DNA of 39,368 nucleotides from an uncultured Clostridia bacterium (GCA_947628665.1 CANRAU010000019.1:1-39368); one strand, 5' to 3'; shown: positions 30,797-39,368, counted from the first letter of the stretch. Translations and numbers: made by a program. The notes: generated by a model not told the origin, from the letters alone.

Positions 30797-32149
30797 ATGG
30801 AAAACAATTGTGTTGATACATTGGAGTATCTTTTGAAAATAAAAAGTGAGAAAAAGAAAAAGGAACCTTCTAAAATTGAACGAGATCAATTCTGTGCTGC
30901 TTGGGTGCGATTAGCTGCTGGCGAAGGGTATTCCGAACGTGCGGAACGGTATCTTTACAACGGCGTAAGTTATTGCGGAGCCAAGCCGTTCAAGGAATAT
31001 ATCGATCAGCTTGAAAATAAGGAGCAGGGATTGCAGTCTTTCTTTGCAGGAAAAATGTACGGAACAAATGCTGAGACGACATTCCGTCTGCTGGCGCATC
31101 TGTTTGCGTTGGTGTTGAATGATAAAAAGTCAAGGTATTTGGTGTCTGTAATCATCATGCGGTTCCCTCATGCTTGCTTTAATAAAGACAAGAAACGGCT
31201 GGGTAATATCGAATCCATTTTACTCAAGTACTTCTTTGCAGAATTGGATCCCAATGTGTGTTTTGTGCCGTTGGCAGATATTGGGGTAAAGAAACCGGTG
31301 TTTATCGTTGACTTTATTTCTGCTATGGAAGTTGCTTTTGAAAAAATCGATTCAAACGGGCTGTCAAAAAGCAAGATAGCCAATATGGAAAAGGTGAAGC
31401 AGTGGATCGAAGAATACCGCCAGCCGAAGGCTGCTGAAAAAAGTCCCCAAACAGTTCCTTCCTGTGAAAAAGTTTATGCCGATTCAACGAGTAACTTGGT
31501 GGATGGTGTCATTTCTGCGATGCCTGTACCTGCAGTTGTTCCTCCTGTAGATCCTGCACCCGAAGTACGTTCTCCGGCCACAGAAAAGCAACCCCAAGTG
31601 CCGGGAGAACCCGCAGGCATTGCACCTGTAACAGTTGAGGATACGTCTGCCGGTGCGGCAACTTATCTTATCGACTTGCTTACCAAGGCAAGTAGGGCTG
31701 CAACTATTGTTAAGACTGAAGGTGTGCAGCAAAAAATAAAGATTGATGCATTGACTCAGGCGCTAAGAGATGAGCAGGAGAAAACACATCAAGCCACCCA
31801 GCAGATCGCAGATCAGCAGGCCACCATTGCAGAACTGAGAAAGAAGTTAGCTTCAGCAGAGGGTGACATTTTTGTTTTAAGACAGGATGTGGCTCAGCGG
31901 GACGCTGTTATTGCTGAAAAAGATGCTGAAATAGCAGAAAGAGTTAAAATGGCAGAGGTTCTCAGCCGGGACAGAAGCAAACAGGCAGACGAGTCTCTGC
32001 AGAGGCTTGCGTCCAAAATCCGAGTCGAATATCGGGATTTTGTGGATGCATTGGATGTGCCTATGAGCTGCGATTTGGGTGAGAATTTGAGACTCCAACT
32101 TCAAAGTATCTTCGACATACTGGAAAAAGGCGGCATGAAATTTAAGTGA
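30797..32149 (+). CDS. Unknown helical/coiled-coil protein, possible GrpE-like partner of the Hsp70, 450 aa
   Basis: I do not recognise the whole protein. Residues 1 to about 200 are helical and globular (FCAAWVRLAAGEGYSERAER, then LLAHLFALVLNDKKSRYLVS). About 205-280 is a Pro/Ala/Val-rich linker (MPVPAVVPPVDPAPEV). About 295-400 is a long coiled coil (ALRDEQEKTHQATQQIADQQ). The last ~45 residues read like a short bundle, EYRDFVDALDVPMSCDLGEN then LRLQLQSIFDILEKGGM. A coiled coil followed by such an end recalls GrpE, the nucleotide exchange factor of Hsp70, and the Hsp70-like gene follows 11 bases later; this is inference. GGAGG lies 6 bases before the ATG at 30797. There is no signal peptide or membrane segment. 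Confidence 0.7.
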   Translation: MENNCVDTLEYLLKIKSEKKKKEPSKIERDQFCAAWVRLAAGEGYSERAERYLYNGVSYCGAKPFKEYIDQLENKEQGLQSFFAGKMYGTNAETTFRLLAHLFALVLNDKKSRYLVSVIIMRFPHACFNKDKKRLGNIESILLKYFFAELDPNVCFVPLADIGVKKPVFIVDFISAMEVAFEKIDSNGLSKSKIANMEKVKQWIEEYRQPKAAEKSPQTVPSCEKVYADSTSNLVDGVISAMPVPAVVPPVDPAPEVRSPATEKQPQVPGEPAGIAPVTVEDTSAGAATYLIDLLTKASRAATIVKTEGVQQKIKIDALTQALRDEQEKTHQATQQIADQQATIAELRKKLASAEGDIFVLRQDVAQRDAVIAEKDAEIAERVKMAEVLSRDRSKQADESLQRLASKIRVEYRDFVDALDVPMSCDLGENLRLQLQSIFDILEKGGMKFK

Positions 32150-32160
32150 GGTGAAAAGCC

Positions 32161-33627
32161 GTGGCAACTGGATTGAAATATTATTTTGGCATTGACTTCG
32201 GCACAACCAACAGTGCAACCGTTGGATATGTGGTGATGGATCAAAAGCCGGAAGCTGTTAAATACGGCGATGAAGAAGGACGTCCGATCCCGTCCGTTGT
32301 TGCGATTGATAAGGCCACTGGCGCTGTATTCAATGGCCGGGATGCATGGGATAAAAAGATGGAGCTGAGTGAATCCTGTGAGTATATCTCATCAGTCAAG
32401 ACCATCCTGGATTCTGAGCAGATAAAAACAATTGCAGGCCGCGAATGGACTGCTGTCGATGTGGCCAGCGAGGTTTTTAAGTATCTGAAAGCCAATGTGC
32501 ATAATCGTACCGGAATTGACATGGAAGAGGCAACTGTGGCAATTCCCGTTGGATTCAGCGCATCCAAGCGTTCAAAACTGCGTGAAGCAGCAAAGAAGGT
32601 CGGTATCTATATCCGTTCTTTTATCAGCGAACCCACTGCTGCCTTTTTTGCAAATTATGATGAACTGAAAAGTTCTTCTGTTGTTGCAATTTTTGACTGG
32701 GGCGGCGGTACGCTGGATGTATCCATTCTTCAGCATATTAACGGAAAGGTATCTGAATTGGCAACAGTCGGCAGAGATATTGCGGGTGACTATATCGATG
32801 ATAAAATTGCCAAGCGAATTCATGCAAAAATTGCCCGTAAAAAAGGTGTCGAGATGGCATTCGCAGATATGCCGTCCAGCGCTCAGGATATGATGCGGGT
32901 TCGCGCCGAGCGGGCAAAGCGTATGCTGGGCGATGATGATACCGCCACGATTTCCATCAATAACTATGGTGTGTATGGTGCCTGCCGTGAAACCTTGGAA
33001 TATGACTGGTTTGCGGATATTGTAGATCCTGAAGTCACTATGGCGATGGACTGCCTGGAGGAAGCTATCCGTCAGTCGGGAGTTGGGCTTGCCAATATCG
33101 ATCGGATTGTTATGGTGGGCGGTAGCAGCAATCTGCGTCCCCTCCTGGAGAAAATGGATGACAAGTATGGAGATAAACTGTTTTTCCCGGAAGAAACCAT
33201 GTGGAATGTCGGTCAGGGTGCTGCTATGCTGGCAATGGCTCCTGGTGGTTATTATGCCAACCAGTCTATCGGTATTGTGCTGAGTGACAATGCATACTAC
33301 GAAATCCTGAAGCCGGATACTCCAATTCGCGGATGGGAGCATACATGTCATTTTGGAATTGTGGATTCCAGCAAGGAAGCCCGTTTTGTTTTTGGTGGAA
33401 GTCCTGATATCGAGGCCTCTCCGGAAAGATATAAAACACTGTCGGTCCCCGCATACCGTTTCCTTCAGGAGCAGATTGTACTCAATGCTTCTGTTGATCA
33501 GAATATGGTGTTCACCGTTGTTGCCGGAAGTAATATGCAACCCGCAGAGTTCCGGCGGCTGTGGGAATACACACAGTTGAAGTGCTATTATAAGCTGCCT
33601 GGAAAGCAGGTGCAGCATGGAGAGTAA
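32161..33627 (+). CDS. Hsp70-like ATPase with reduced C-terminus, 488 aa
   Basis: An actin/Hsp70-fold ATPase. Phosphate-1 motif FGIDFGTTNSA lies at about residues 9-19, the EPTAAFF segment near 160, phosphate-2 IFDWGGGTLDVS near 178 and the adenosine motif VMVGGSSNLRPLL near 316. DnaK-like proteins usually have ~610 residues. Here only about 110 follow the ATPase domain (from ~375), so there is at most a small beta domain and no alpha-helical lid. It is therefore unlikely to be a general chaperone and more likely an ATP-driven switch or assembly factor for its operon partners. The start is a GTG with GAGGTG 7 bases upstream. It overlaps the helicase gene by 11 bases, pointing to coupled synthesis. 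Confidence 0.9.
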   Translation: MATGLKYYFGIDFGTTNSATVGYVVMDQKPEAVKYGDEEGRPIPSVVAIDKATGAVFNGRDAWDKKMELSESCEYISSVKTILDSEQIKTIAGREWTAVDVASEVFKYLKANVHNRTGIDMEEATVAIPVGFSASKRSKLREAAKKVGIYIRSFISEPTAAFFANYDELKSSSVVAIFDWGGGTLDVSILQHINGKVSELATVGRDIAGDYIDDKIAKRIHAKIARKKGVEMAFADMPSSAQDMMRVRAERAKRMLGDDDTATISINNYGVYGACRETLEYDWFADIVDPEVTMAMDCLEEAIRQSGVGLANIDRIVMVGGSSNLRPLLEKMDDKYGDKLFFPEETMWNVGQGAAMLAMAPGGYYANQSIGIVLSDNAYYEILKPDTPIRGWEHTCHFGIVDSSKEARFVFGGSPDIEASPERYKTLSVPAYRFLQEQIVLNASVDQNMVFTVVAGSNMQPAEFRRLWEYTQLKCYYKLPGKQVQHGE

Positions 33628-36091
33628 TATCAGTACTGTAGCGTTCCGGAGCAATTTGTATCCTGTAGAAAAGAGTTTTTATGAGGACTCAACTTTCCGC
33701 TCCAAAATACATGACCCATTTTCGCTGGAGCTTCTCAAAAAACAATGTGCATTGACGAGCCCTCAGAAGAAGGAATACGATTATGCATCGGTTCACTGCG
33801 CATACGCTGCAAAAAATGACTATCCTTGGGGAACGATTAGAGACCACCAAGGTCATGAGCAAGTTGTCTGCAGGTGCCTTAATACGAAATGCAGCCACTT
33901 TCATAGTTGCCGTCCCGATTTTGATCCTTCCGAGTTGGCGATACATGAGGAGAACAAAAGGGCTCAACCGGCAATTTTTGAATTTGAAGAAGCTGCACGA
34001 AAGAAGCGTGCATCAGAAGATGGAGATGCCGGAGCGGCAGCGAAACTGTTTGCAGGAGACAACCTGGAACAGAAGTATGCTGGAGAATCGGGGACTCCAA
34101 CTCCTGCAGAGAAAAAGCCTGATCCGGACGATCCGTTCATTGTCCGAAAACCTGTTCAGCCGATGTCCCAGCCTGCGGTGGCCAAGAAAATCGATTTTAG
34201 TTCCTTTAAAGAAACCACACAGGACAAAATCATTGAAGCGGAACCTGCAGAGCGCAGCATCGTAAATGCGGGCCCCGGCACGGGCAAGACGTGGACCTTG
34301 ATTGAAAAAATCATCCATATGATCAACGAGGAGCAGGCTAAAGCAGAGAATATCCTGGTTCTGTGTTTCTCACGCTCTGCCGTGGAGGTTGTACGGAACA
34401 GACTCTCTGATGCTGCTGAGACTGGACGCATCGGTTATGAGTGGCAGGATGTAGATGTGCGCACATTTGACTCCTTCTCTACATATATGCTGGCATGGGT
34501 GCAGGATAATCATAAGGATTTACTTCCCAAGCACTTCCTTCTGGAAGCGTATGACTATGATCAGCGCATAAAAGTTGCAACATCCATTTTCAAAAAGAAA
34601 AAGGATATGCTGGCTGATTATGAGCATATCATCGTCGACGAGGTTCAGGACCTTGTTGGCAGCCGGGCAGAGTTGGTCTTGGCGATGTTGAAAGGCCTCC
34701 CTGATACTTGTGGTTTTACGATTTTGGGCGATTCTTGTCAGGCTTTGTATGACTACATGGCAGAAGGTGATCCTGCGATTATGTCCTCTGAACAGTTCTA
34801 TCAGGACATTTTCAAAAGTTTCCCCAGTGCCAATTATTACACACTCACAGAGAATCACCGTCAGGGGGATACCTTTGGGCAGCTGACCGTCCCATACCGA
34901 AAGGCAATCCTTACTGGTTCCACCCAAGATCGGGTTTCAGCAGCAAGCGATTTATTGGCACACATCCCCCGGATGCCCGTAAAACTGACCAAGTTTTCAA
35001 GAAGCGATGCACTGCGATATGTTGGTCAAGGTGAGACATTGGGTATCCTTACCCGTACAAACGGACAGGCATTGCAGATCTCTGCATGGCTCCAAAATGC
35101 AGATGTTCCGCATGCCTTGCACCGTGGCTTGGGGTCTCCAACACTGGGCGACTGGATTGCTCGTATATTCTGTGACTACGAAAACGAATCTGTTGATGAA
35201 TCTGCCTTTGTGGCAAAGCATCTTGCCTTGTTTCCAGAGGCTGGATATGAAATGGCACGAATGCGGTGGATGGCCCTTGTTTCAACACAGCGTGGCGAAG
35301 CACGGAACAGATACGAGGTTGCAGATTTGTTGAAAGGCCTCTTGAGAAATGCCAAGGAGCCAATGCTGTACGAATCCGGTACGGGGTCCAGGCACGCTAT
35401 TACGGTCAGCAATATTCACCGGGCAAAGGGTAAAGAGTTTGATTCTGTAATTGTCATTGACGATGTGATTGAGGCAATGGCAGATCCCGATACAGAAGAC
35501 CTTTTGGAACACAAGGTATGTTACGTTGCGCTGACACGGCCTAAGAAAAAGGTAGAAAGAGCCGAGATTTCCAAAAAGGACAAACAGATCTACATTATGA
35601 GGAACGACGATCAAAGCAAACGGTGTGCAAAAGCCGGTGGCTTTAAACGTTATATTTCTCATTTCGAGGTTGGCAGTGATGCCGACCTGGATCTGCGCTC
35701 TTTCGCCGCTGAAAATAAACTTCAGCCGTATATCCGGAAAAGTGTTCATTCTGGGACGAGATTGAAACTGCTCAAATGTCCGGAAGGAACAAAACCCTAT
35801 GTTGTATATCGAATTGTACTGGAAGACAACGAAAAGTTTGTACTGGGCTATACCAGCAAATCTTTTGCGCGTGAACTGGAAAAGGCAATTCAGCATATAA
35901 AAAACATGAATTGCTCGGTGTATTTTGATGTATATCCGCATGCATTTTGTGATGTGTATGTACACAACATTACGACGTGTGTATCTGGAATAGCCCCTGT
36001 TCCAGCAGGTGCAAAGACTTTTGGAGATGTCAGTATTTGGTCTGGCATAACCATCACAGGGTTTGCGGCAGTTGACAAAGACACTTACTAA
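33617..36091 (+). CDS. UvrD/Rep-family SF1 helicase with N-terminal cysteine cluster, 824 aa
   Basis: A DNA helicase of superfamily 1A with extra parts. About residues 1-200 are not helicase: a Cys/His cluster (VCRCLNTKCSHFHSC near 84-98) suggests a zinc or Fe-S knuckle, followed by a charged linker. The core shows NAGPGTGKTWTL (216-227), IIVDEVQDL near 338, the TENHRQG segment near 413, NIHRAKGKEFDSVIVID near 598 and VCYVALTRPKKKV near 634. After the core, about 150 residues end the protein in no recognised domain. The start overlaps the Hsp70-like gene. In defence loci such helicases act with nucleases, but no nuclease domain is obvious here. Confidence 0.88.
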   Translation: MESNISTVAFRSNLYPVEKSFYEDSTFRSKIHDPFSLELLKKQCALTSPQKKEYDYASVHCAYAAKNDYPWGTIRDHQGHEQVVCRCLNTKCSHFHSCRPDFDPSELAIHEENKRAQPAIFEFEEAARKKRASEDGDAGAAAKLFAGDNLEQKYAGESGTPTPAEKKPDPDDPFIVRKPVQPMSQPAVAKKIDFSSFKETTQDKIIEAEPAERSIVNAGPGTGKTWTLIEKIIHMINEEQAKAENILVLCFSRSAVEVVRNRLSDAAETGRIGYEWQDVDVRTFDSFSTYMLAWVQDNHKDLLPKHFLLEAYDYDQRIKVATSIFKKKKDMLADYEHIIVDEVQDLVGSRAELVLAMLKGLPDTCGFTILGDSCQALYDYMAEGDPAIMSSEQFYQDIFKSFPSANYYTLTENHRQGDTFGQLTVPYRKAILTGSTQDRVSAASDLLAHIPRMPVKLTKFSRSDALRYVGQGETLGILTRTNGQALQISAWLQNADVPHALHRGLGSPTLGDWIARIFCDYENESVDESAFVAKHLALFPEAGYEMARMRWMALVSTQRGEARNRYEVADLLKGLLRNAKEPMLYESGTGSRHAITVSNIHRAKGKEFDSVIVIDDVIEAMADPDTEDLLEHKVCYVALTRPKKKVERAEISKKDKQIYIMRNDDQSKRCAKAGGFKRYISHFEVGSDADLDLRSFAAENKLQPYIRKSVHSGTRLKLLKCPEGTKPYVVYRIVLEDNEKFVLGYTSKSFARELEKAIQHIKNMNCSVYFDVYPHAFCDVYVHNITTCVSGIAPVPAGAKTFGDVSIWSGITITGFAAVDKDTY

Positions 36092-36115
36092 TTATATAGA
36101 ACCGGAGGTTTAGTT

Positions 36116-39100
36116 ATGGCTGACTATTCAAAATATTATGAAGCCAGGCAGGTTGTATCCCGCATTTTGGAGCAGGATTTTATTGGGCCTGTCACGAAAG
36201 ATGAATGCCTTGCTGAACTTCCGGTTCAGTATTACATCATGGGAAAACTGTATCCGCAAAAGGATACTGTGGAGGCATTGGATCTGGCGCGGAATCCCTT
36301 GTTGGAAAATGAGATTGAAACCTATGATGCGTCCATTTCCCTGAGTAACCAGAATAATCCATCTTCCATGGGTGTAACAGTTACATTGAAGGCAGGCATC
36401 AGTGCAATTTGTGTATCCGGCAGCTATGCCTTCTATGTGCCGATTTCCTTTGATGATGCAAAGGATTGTGGAATTGATACCTCCAAATGGGAGCATCTGG
36501 AAAAGAAGCCTAAGGAAATATGGCGGCGCAACGAGTATTCTTATGCCAAAAAAGTCATATTTACTGGTGAACGGGTGGAATACGCAGATTTACCCAACGG
36601 CCTCCAACTGCAGGTTTATACGCATTCCATTATGGATACCGGTGAGCGCGTGATTACGATTGCACTGGTTAATGAGAACCAGTCCGAAAATGATATGACC
36701 TCAACCTCCAGGTGTTGTGCTTTTCAGCCTGTCATCAGAGTAAGCAGCAGTGACGGAACAGCTGTTTTTATCAGCGTAAACCGGCAGACATATTTGACTA
36801 CCGATCCGGAGCTTCTGGAATTGGATATGCTGTATTCTGATGTTCATTGCTATGCACAGGGTCACGGATGCTCTGTTATGTGGGATATGCAGAATATCGA
36901 ACCCGAATGGGTGGAGTCTGCGTTTTTCCCAACATTCAACCTCCGTCAGATGAAAGCCGCAGAAGTGGTCAGTGGAAATGTATTGTCAATGCAATTTCTG
37001 GCTACCGCATCTGCTGATGAGGTCGTTCGTGAGTTAAGTGCATTTTCTGCTAAGTATCAGAAGTGGATTAAGGACCAAGGTGATCTCCTGTCTGGAATTA
37101 AGGACAGTTTGCAGGATGTTGCGAAAGGTAATATCCAAAAATGTCAGGATGCATGCAACAGAATAAACTATGCTATCAAGTTGCTGAAAGACAGTGCGGC
37201 TGGCGATGGAAAGGCTTTTCGTGCGTTCCAGCTTGCCAATGAGGCGATGCTGCTCCAACGGAGACAAACACTGCTGAAAAACGGAAAAACTTTTGATCCT
37301 GCCAAAGTAAGCTGGTATCCTTTCCAGCTGGCATTTGTGCTGCATGAGCTGACCTCTTTTATTGAACCGAAGGGGCATACCTGCCAGGATGTCCCGGATC
37401 GGCAGATGGTCGATCTGCTTTGGTTCCCCACCGGCGGTGGTAAAACAGAGGCGTATTTAGGTATTACTGCCTTTGTAATCTTTTTGCGCAGACTTCGTGA
37501 TGCAAACGCAGATGGTGTTACCGTAATTATGCGATATACACTTCGGCTTTTGACACTCCAGCAGTTTGAACGTGCCAGCATTCTGATCTTTGCATGTGAA
37601 CTGCTGCGAAAAAAGTATAATTTGGGTGGAAATGAGATTTCCATTGGATTGTGGGTCGGTGGCAACCTCACCCCCAATCATTTGAAAGATGCGAGAACCA
37701 GCATCAACAAGCAAAAACAGGGCGGTGTTGACGAAAAGTCAAATCCTGTTCAAATCAAAGTCTGTCCCTGGTGCGGTGAAAAACTGTATGCACAGCATTA
37801 TGATGTTGATCTCGTTCAGAACCGAATGACAATCAAATGCCCGAATCAGCATTGTCATTTCCATTCCGCGCCTGACGGTCTCCCAATTCATATTATTGAT
37901 GATGCTATTTACCAACATCTACCTACTTTTGTTGTGGCAACTGTAGATAAATTTGCTCAGATCCCGCTTAATGACAAACCAGCGGCGCTGTTTGGTATTG
38001 CGAATAACAAAAAACCTCCGGAACTTATTATCCAAGACGAGCTGCATTTGATTTCCGGTCCCCTCGGCACGATGACCGGAATCTATGAGGCTGCCATATC
38101 GAAACTCTGTGAGCGCGATGGTATTTGTGCAAAAGTGATTGCGTCCACCGCAACTATCCGAAATGCAGCAAATCAAGTCATGGCATTGTATGGGCGTGCC
38201 CACACGCAGTTCCCTCCACAGGGTCTTTCTGCGAAGGATTCGTTCTTTGCTATACAGTCTACACCGGAAGAAGGACCTGCCCGTCAGTACTTTGGCGTGA
38301 TGGGTATAGGAACGACTGCAACCACAACATTGATCAGAGTTAACGCAGCCATGTTGTTTGCTACGCGCTATTTGGCTACATTAGGATACCCTGATGCAGT
38401 TGTGGACAATTTCTGGACTATCACCGGCTATTTTAACAGCTTGCGTGAATTGGGCGGTGCAAGCACACAGATCCTTGATGACGTTCAGAGCCGTCTGGAT
38501 TACTTGGCGAAAACTAAATTTGCTTCGGTTTATCCCGGTGTTGATACTTCAAAAGGTTATACATATACGGAAGAACTGACGAGCCGCATGAGTAATTCTG
38601 AAATTACAGAAATTATCCAGGTTAAGCTGAAACGTGGCTATACCAAGGATAACCATGCGGATGTGTTTGATTATCTGCTGGCATCCAATATGATTTCTGT
38701 TGGTGTCGATGTTGGCCGTCTAGGAGCGATGGTAGTTGCCGGTCAGCCCAAGACTAATGCAGAATATATTCAGGCAACCAGCCGTGTTGGTCGTGATAAT
38801 CCCGGATTGGTTATTGCTGTGTACAACGCATCCCGTTCCCGTGACCGCTCACATTATGAGCAGTTCCTGAAGTATCATTCTGCGTTGTACCGCTATGTGG
38901 AAGCGACAAGCCTTACCCCCTTCTCTGATCGTGCAAGAGATCGTGGCCTGCATGCATTATATGTTTCTTTGTGCCGTTATCTGATTGAGAATCTCAGAGG
39001 AAACAGTCAGGCAATCAATTATCGCTCTGACAATCCCGAAATTCAAAAGGTTGAGAAAATCATTATCGACTATGTAAGAAGGGTTGATCCGGATGAGTTG

Positions 39101-39295
39101 TCGGCAGTTATGGATGAACTCAAAGATATTCAGGATGCGTGGGACATTGCAGCAATCGGTTCCCTCGTATATAAAAGCAGAAAAAATGAGAAAAAGTTGC
39201 TGAAAGGTGATACCGAAAATGACCGTTTCCGTACGATGAACAGCATGCGGAATGTGGATGGCCAGTCGGGTATTTATCTGCTGGGAGGATTGTAA
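36116..39295 (+). CDS. DISARM DrmA-like SF2 helicase, 1059 aa
   Basis: A large superfamily 2 helicase resembling DrmA, the helicase subunit of DISARM phage defence. The first ~420 residues are a non-helicase N-domain. Motif I is LWFPTGGGKTEAYLGI near 434-449 and motif II is a DELH form, IIQDELHLISGPLGT near 637. Motif III is STAT near 677. Motifs V and VI are SVGVDVGRLGAMV and IQATSRVGRD near 860-892, followed by the DrmA-type SRSRDRSHYEQFLKYHSALYRYVE (shortened here as RSRDRSHYEQF). A zinc ribbon sits between motifs I and II (CPWCG near 549, then CPNQHC near 574). GGAGG precedes the ATG, 24 bases after the UvrD-type gene. Partners known from DISARM, such as the DUF1998 protein DrmB, would be beyond the edge if present. 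Confidence 0.88.
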   Translation: MADYSKYYEARQVVSRILEQDFIGPVTKDECLAELPVQYYIMGKLYPQKDTVEALDLARNPLLENEIETYDASISLSNQNNPSSMGVTVTLKAGISAICVSGSYAFYVPISFDDAKDCGIDTSKWEHLEKKPKEIWRRNEYSYAKKVIFTGERVEYADLPNGLQLQVYTHSIMDTGERVITIALVNENQSENDMTSTSRCCAFQPVIRVSSSDGTAVFISVNRQTYLTTDPELLELDMLYSDVHCYAQGHGCSVMWDMQNIEPEWVESAFFPTFNLRQMKAAEVVSGNVLSMQFLATASADEVVRELSAFSAKYQKWIKDQGDLLSGIKDSLQDVAKGNIQKCQDACNRINYAIKLLKDSAAGDGKAFRAFQLANEAMLLQRRQTLLKNGKTFDPAKVSWYPFQLAFVLHELTSFIEPKGHTCQDVPDRQMVDLLWFPTGGGKTEAYLGITAFVIFLRRLRDANADGVTVIMRYTLRLLTLQQFERASILIFACELLRKKYNLGGNEISIGLWVGGNLTPNHLKDARTSINKQKQGGVDEKSNPVQIKVCPWCGEKLYAQHYDVDLVQNRMTIKCPNQHCHFHSAPDGLPIHIIDDAIYQHLPTFVVATVDKFAQIPLNDKPAALFGIANNKKPPELIIQDELHLISGPLGTMTGIYEAAISKLCERDGICAKVIASTATIRNAANQVMALYGRAHTQFPPQGLSAKDSFFAIQSTPEEGPARQYFGVMGIGTTATTTLIRVNAAMLFATRYLATLGYPDAVVDNFWTITGYFNSLRELGGASTQILDDVQSRLDYLAKTKFASVYPGVDTSKGYTYTEELTSRMSNSEITEIIQVKLKRGYTKDNHADVFDYLLASNMISVGVDVGRLGAMVVAGQPKTNAEYIQATSRVGRDNPGLVIAVYNASRSRDRSHYEQFLKYHSALYRYVEATSLTPFSDRARDRGLHALYVSLCRYLIENLRGNSQAINYRSDNPEIQKVEKIIIDYVRRVDPDELSAVMDELKDIQDAWDIAAIGSLVYKSRKNEKKLLKGDTENDRFRTMNSMRNVDGQSGIYLLGGL

Positions 39296-39346
39296 GTCTG
39301 AAAAATAAAGCACAAACGGTAGAGTAAAAAAGAGCGCAATAAAGCA

Positions 39347-39364
39347 GACCACCTTCAAGTGGTC
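39347..39364. terminator. Short hairpin at the right edge
   Basis: GACCAC (39347-39352) pairs with GTGGTC (39359-39364). The window ends four bases later in AAAA, so it is unclear whether this is a terminator (on the minus strand a T-run precedes rather than follows) or part of a larger structure. The 50 bases between the helicase stop and this stem show no gene start. Confidence 0.3.
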
Positions 39365-39368
39365 AAAA

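Larger units (their letters stand above)
26698..39368. mobile_element. Accessory/defence island, right end outside the window
   Basis: From just past tRNA-Leu(TAA) to the right edge all genes lie on the plus strand, the sequence is visibly AT-richer, and the content changes from metabolism to mobile-element-type small genes, AbiE and a DISARM-related helicase set. No integrase, relaxase or insertion sequence is seen inside, so the type of element is unknown. The first 260 bases (26700-26960) contain no gene that I can support. Confidence 0.5.

Noticed and set aside
1-39368. CRISPR array
   Set aside because: No series of regularly spaced direct repeats and no cas genes were seen on reading the window.

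Overview
The window looks like a chromosomal segment of an anaerobic, endospore-forming Firmicute (Clostridia). The evidence is a sipL-spoIVA spore-coat pair, a one-chain pyruvate:ferredoxin oxidoreductase, a PerR / reverse rubrerythrin / rubredoxin oxygen-defence operon, TTGACA/TATAAT promoters and strong GGAGG ribosome binding sites. No tool was run: all assignments come from reading the sequence and from family knowledge, and composition statements are by eye.

Layout. 1-300: strong minus-strand promoter and leader of an rRNA-type operon that leaves the left edge, then a small XRE regulator. 0.7-2.3 kb: asparagine-synthase-like protein. 2.35-3.6 kb (minus): perR, reverse rubrerythrin, and a 50-residue rubredoxin. 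3.7-6.75 kb: sipL and spoIVA. 7.0-9.3 kb: ABC-2 exporter behind a long structured leader that ends in an attenuator-like hairpin. 9.4-11.8 kb: short-chain dehydrogenase (minus), CAP-domain lipoprotein and YgjP-type metallopeptidase. 11.9-15.4 kb (minus): pyruvate:ferredoxin oxidoreductase. 15.8-18.7 kb: CNNM/CorC-type membrane protein and MATE exporter. 18.8-19.4 kb (minus): Phd/ParE toxin-antitoxin pair between two matching hairpins. 19.7-23.6 kb (minus): araB-araA-araD. 23.7-26.65 kb: tRNA-Leu(CAG) with an unusual leader, a GH78 rhamnosidase, a 21-codon gene stub and tRNA-Leu(TAA).

From about 26.7 kb to the right edge the sequence is AT-richer and accessory in character. It holds small mobile-element-type genes, two of them frameshifted, a membrane-anchored helix-turn-helix/coiled-coil protein, an AbiE abortive-infection pair, and a tightly packed four-gene set. 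That set is a coiled-coil protein with a possibly GrpE-like tail, a lidless Hsp70-type ATPase, a UvrD-family SF1 helicase and a DrmA-like SF2 helicase.

The four-gene set (30.8-39.3 kb) is the most interesting object. DrmA-like helicases are the core of DISARM anti-phage systems, but here the partner genes are a chaperone-type ATPase with its own candidate co-factor and a second helicase. I see no methyltransferase, phospholipase-D or DUF1998 gene before the window ends. I infer a DISARM-related defence system whose right end is outside the window. Whether it is already catalogued cannot be settled without a database search.
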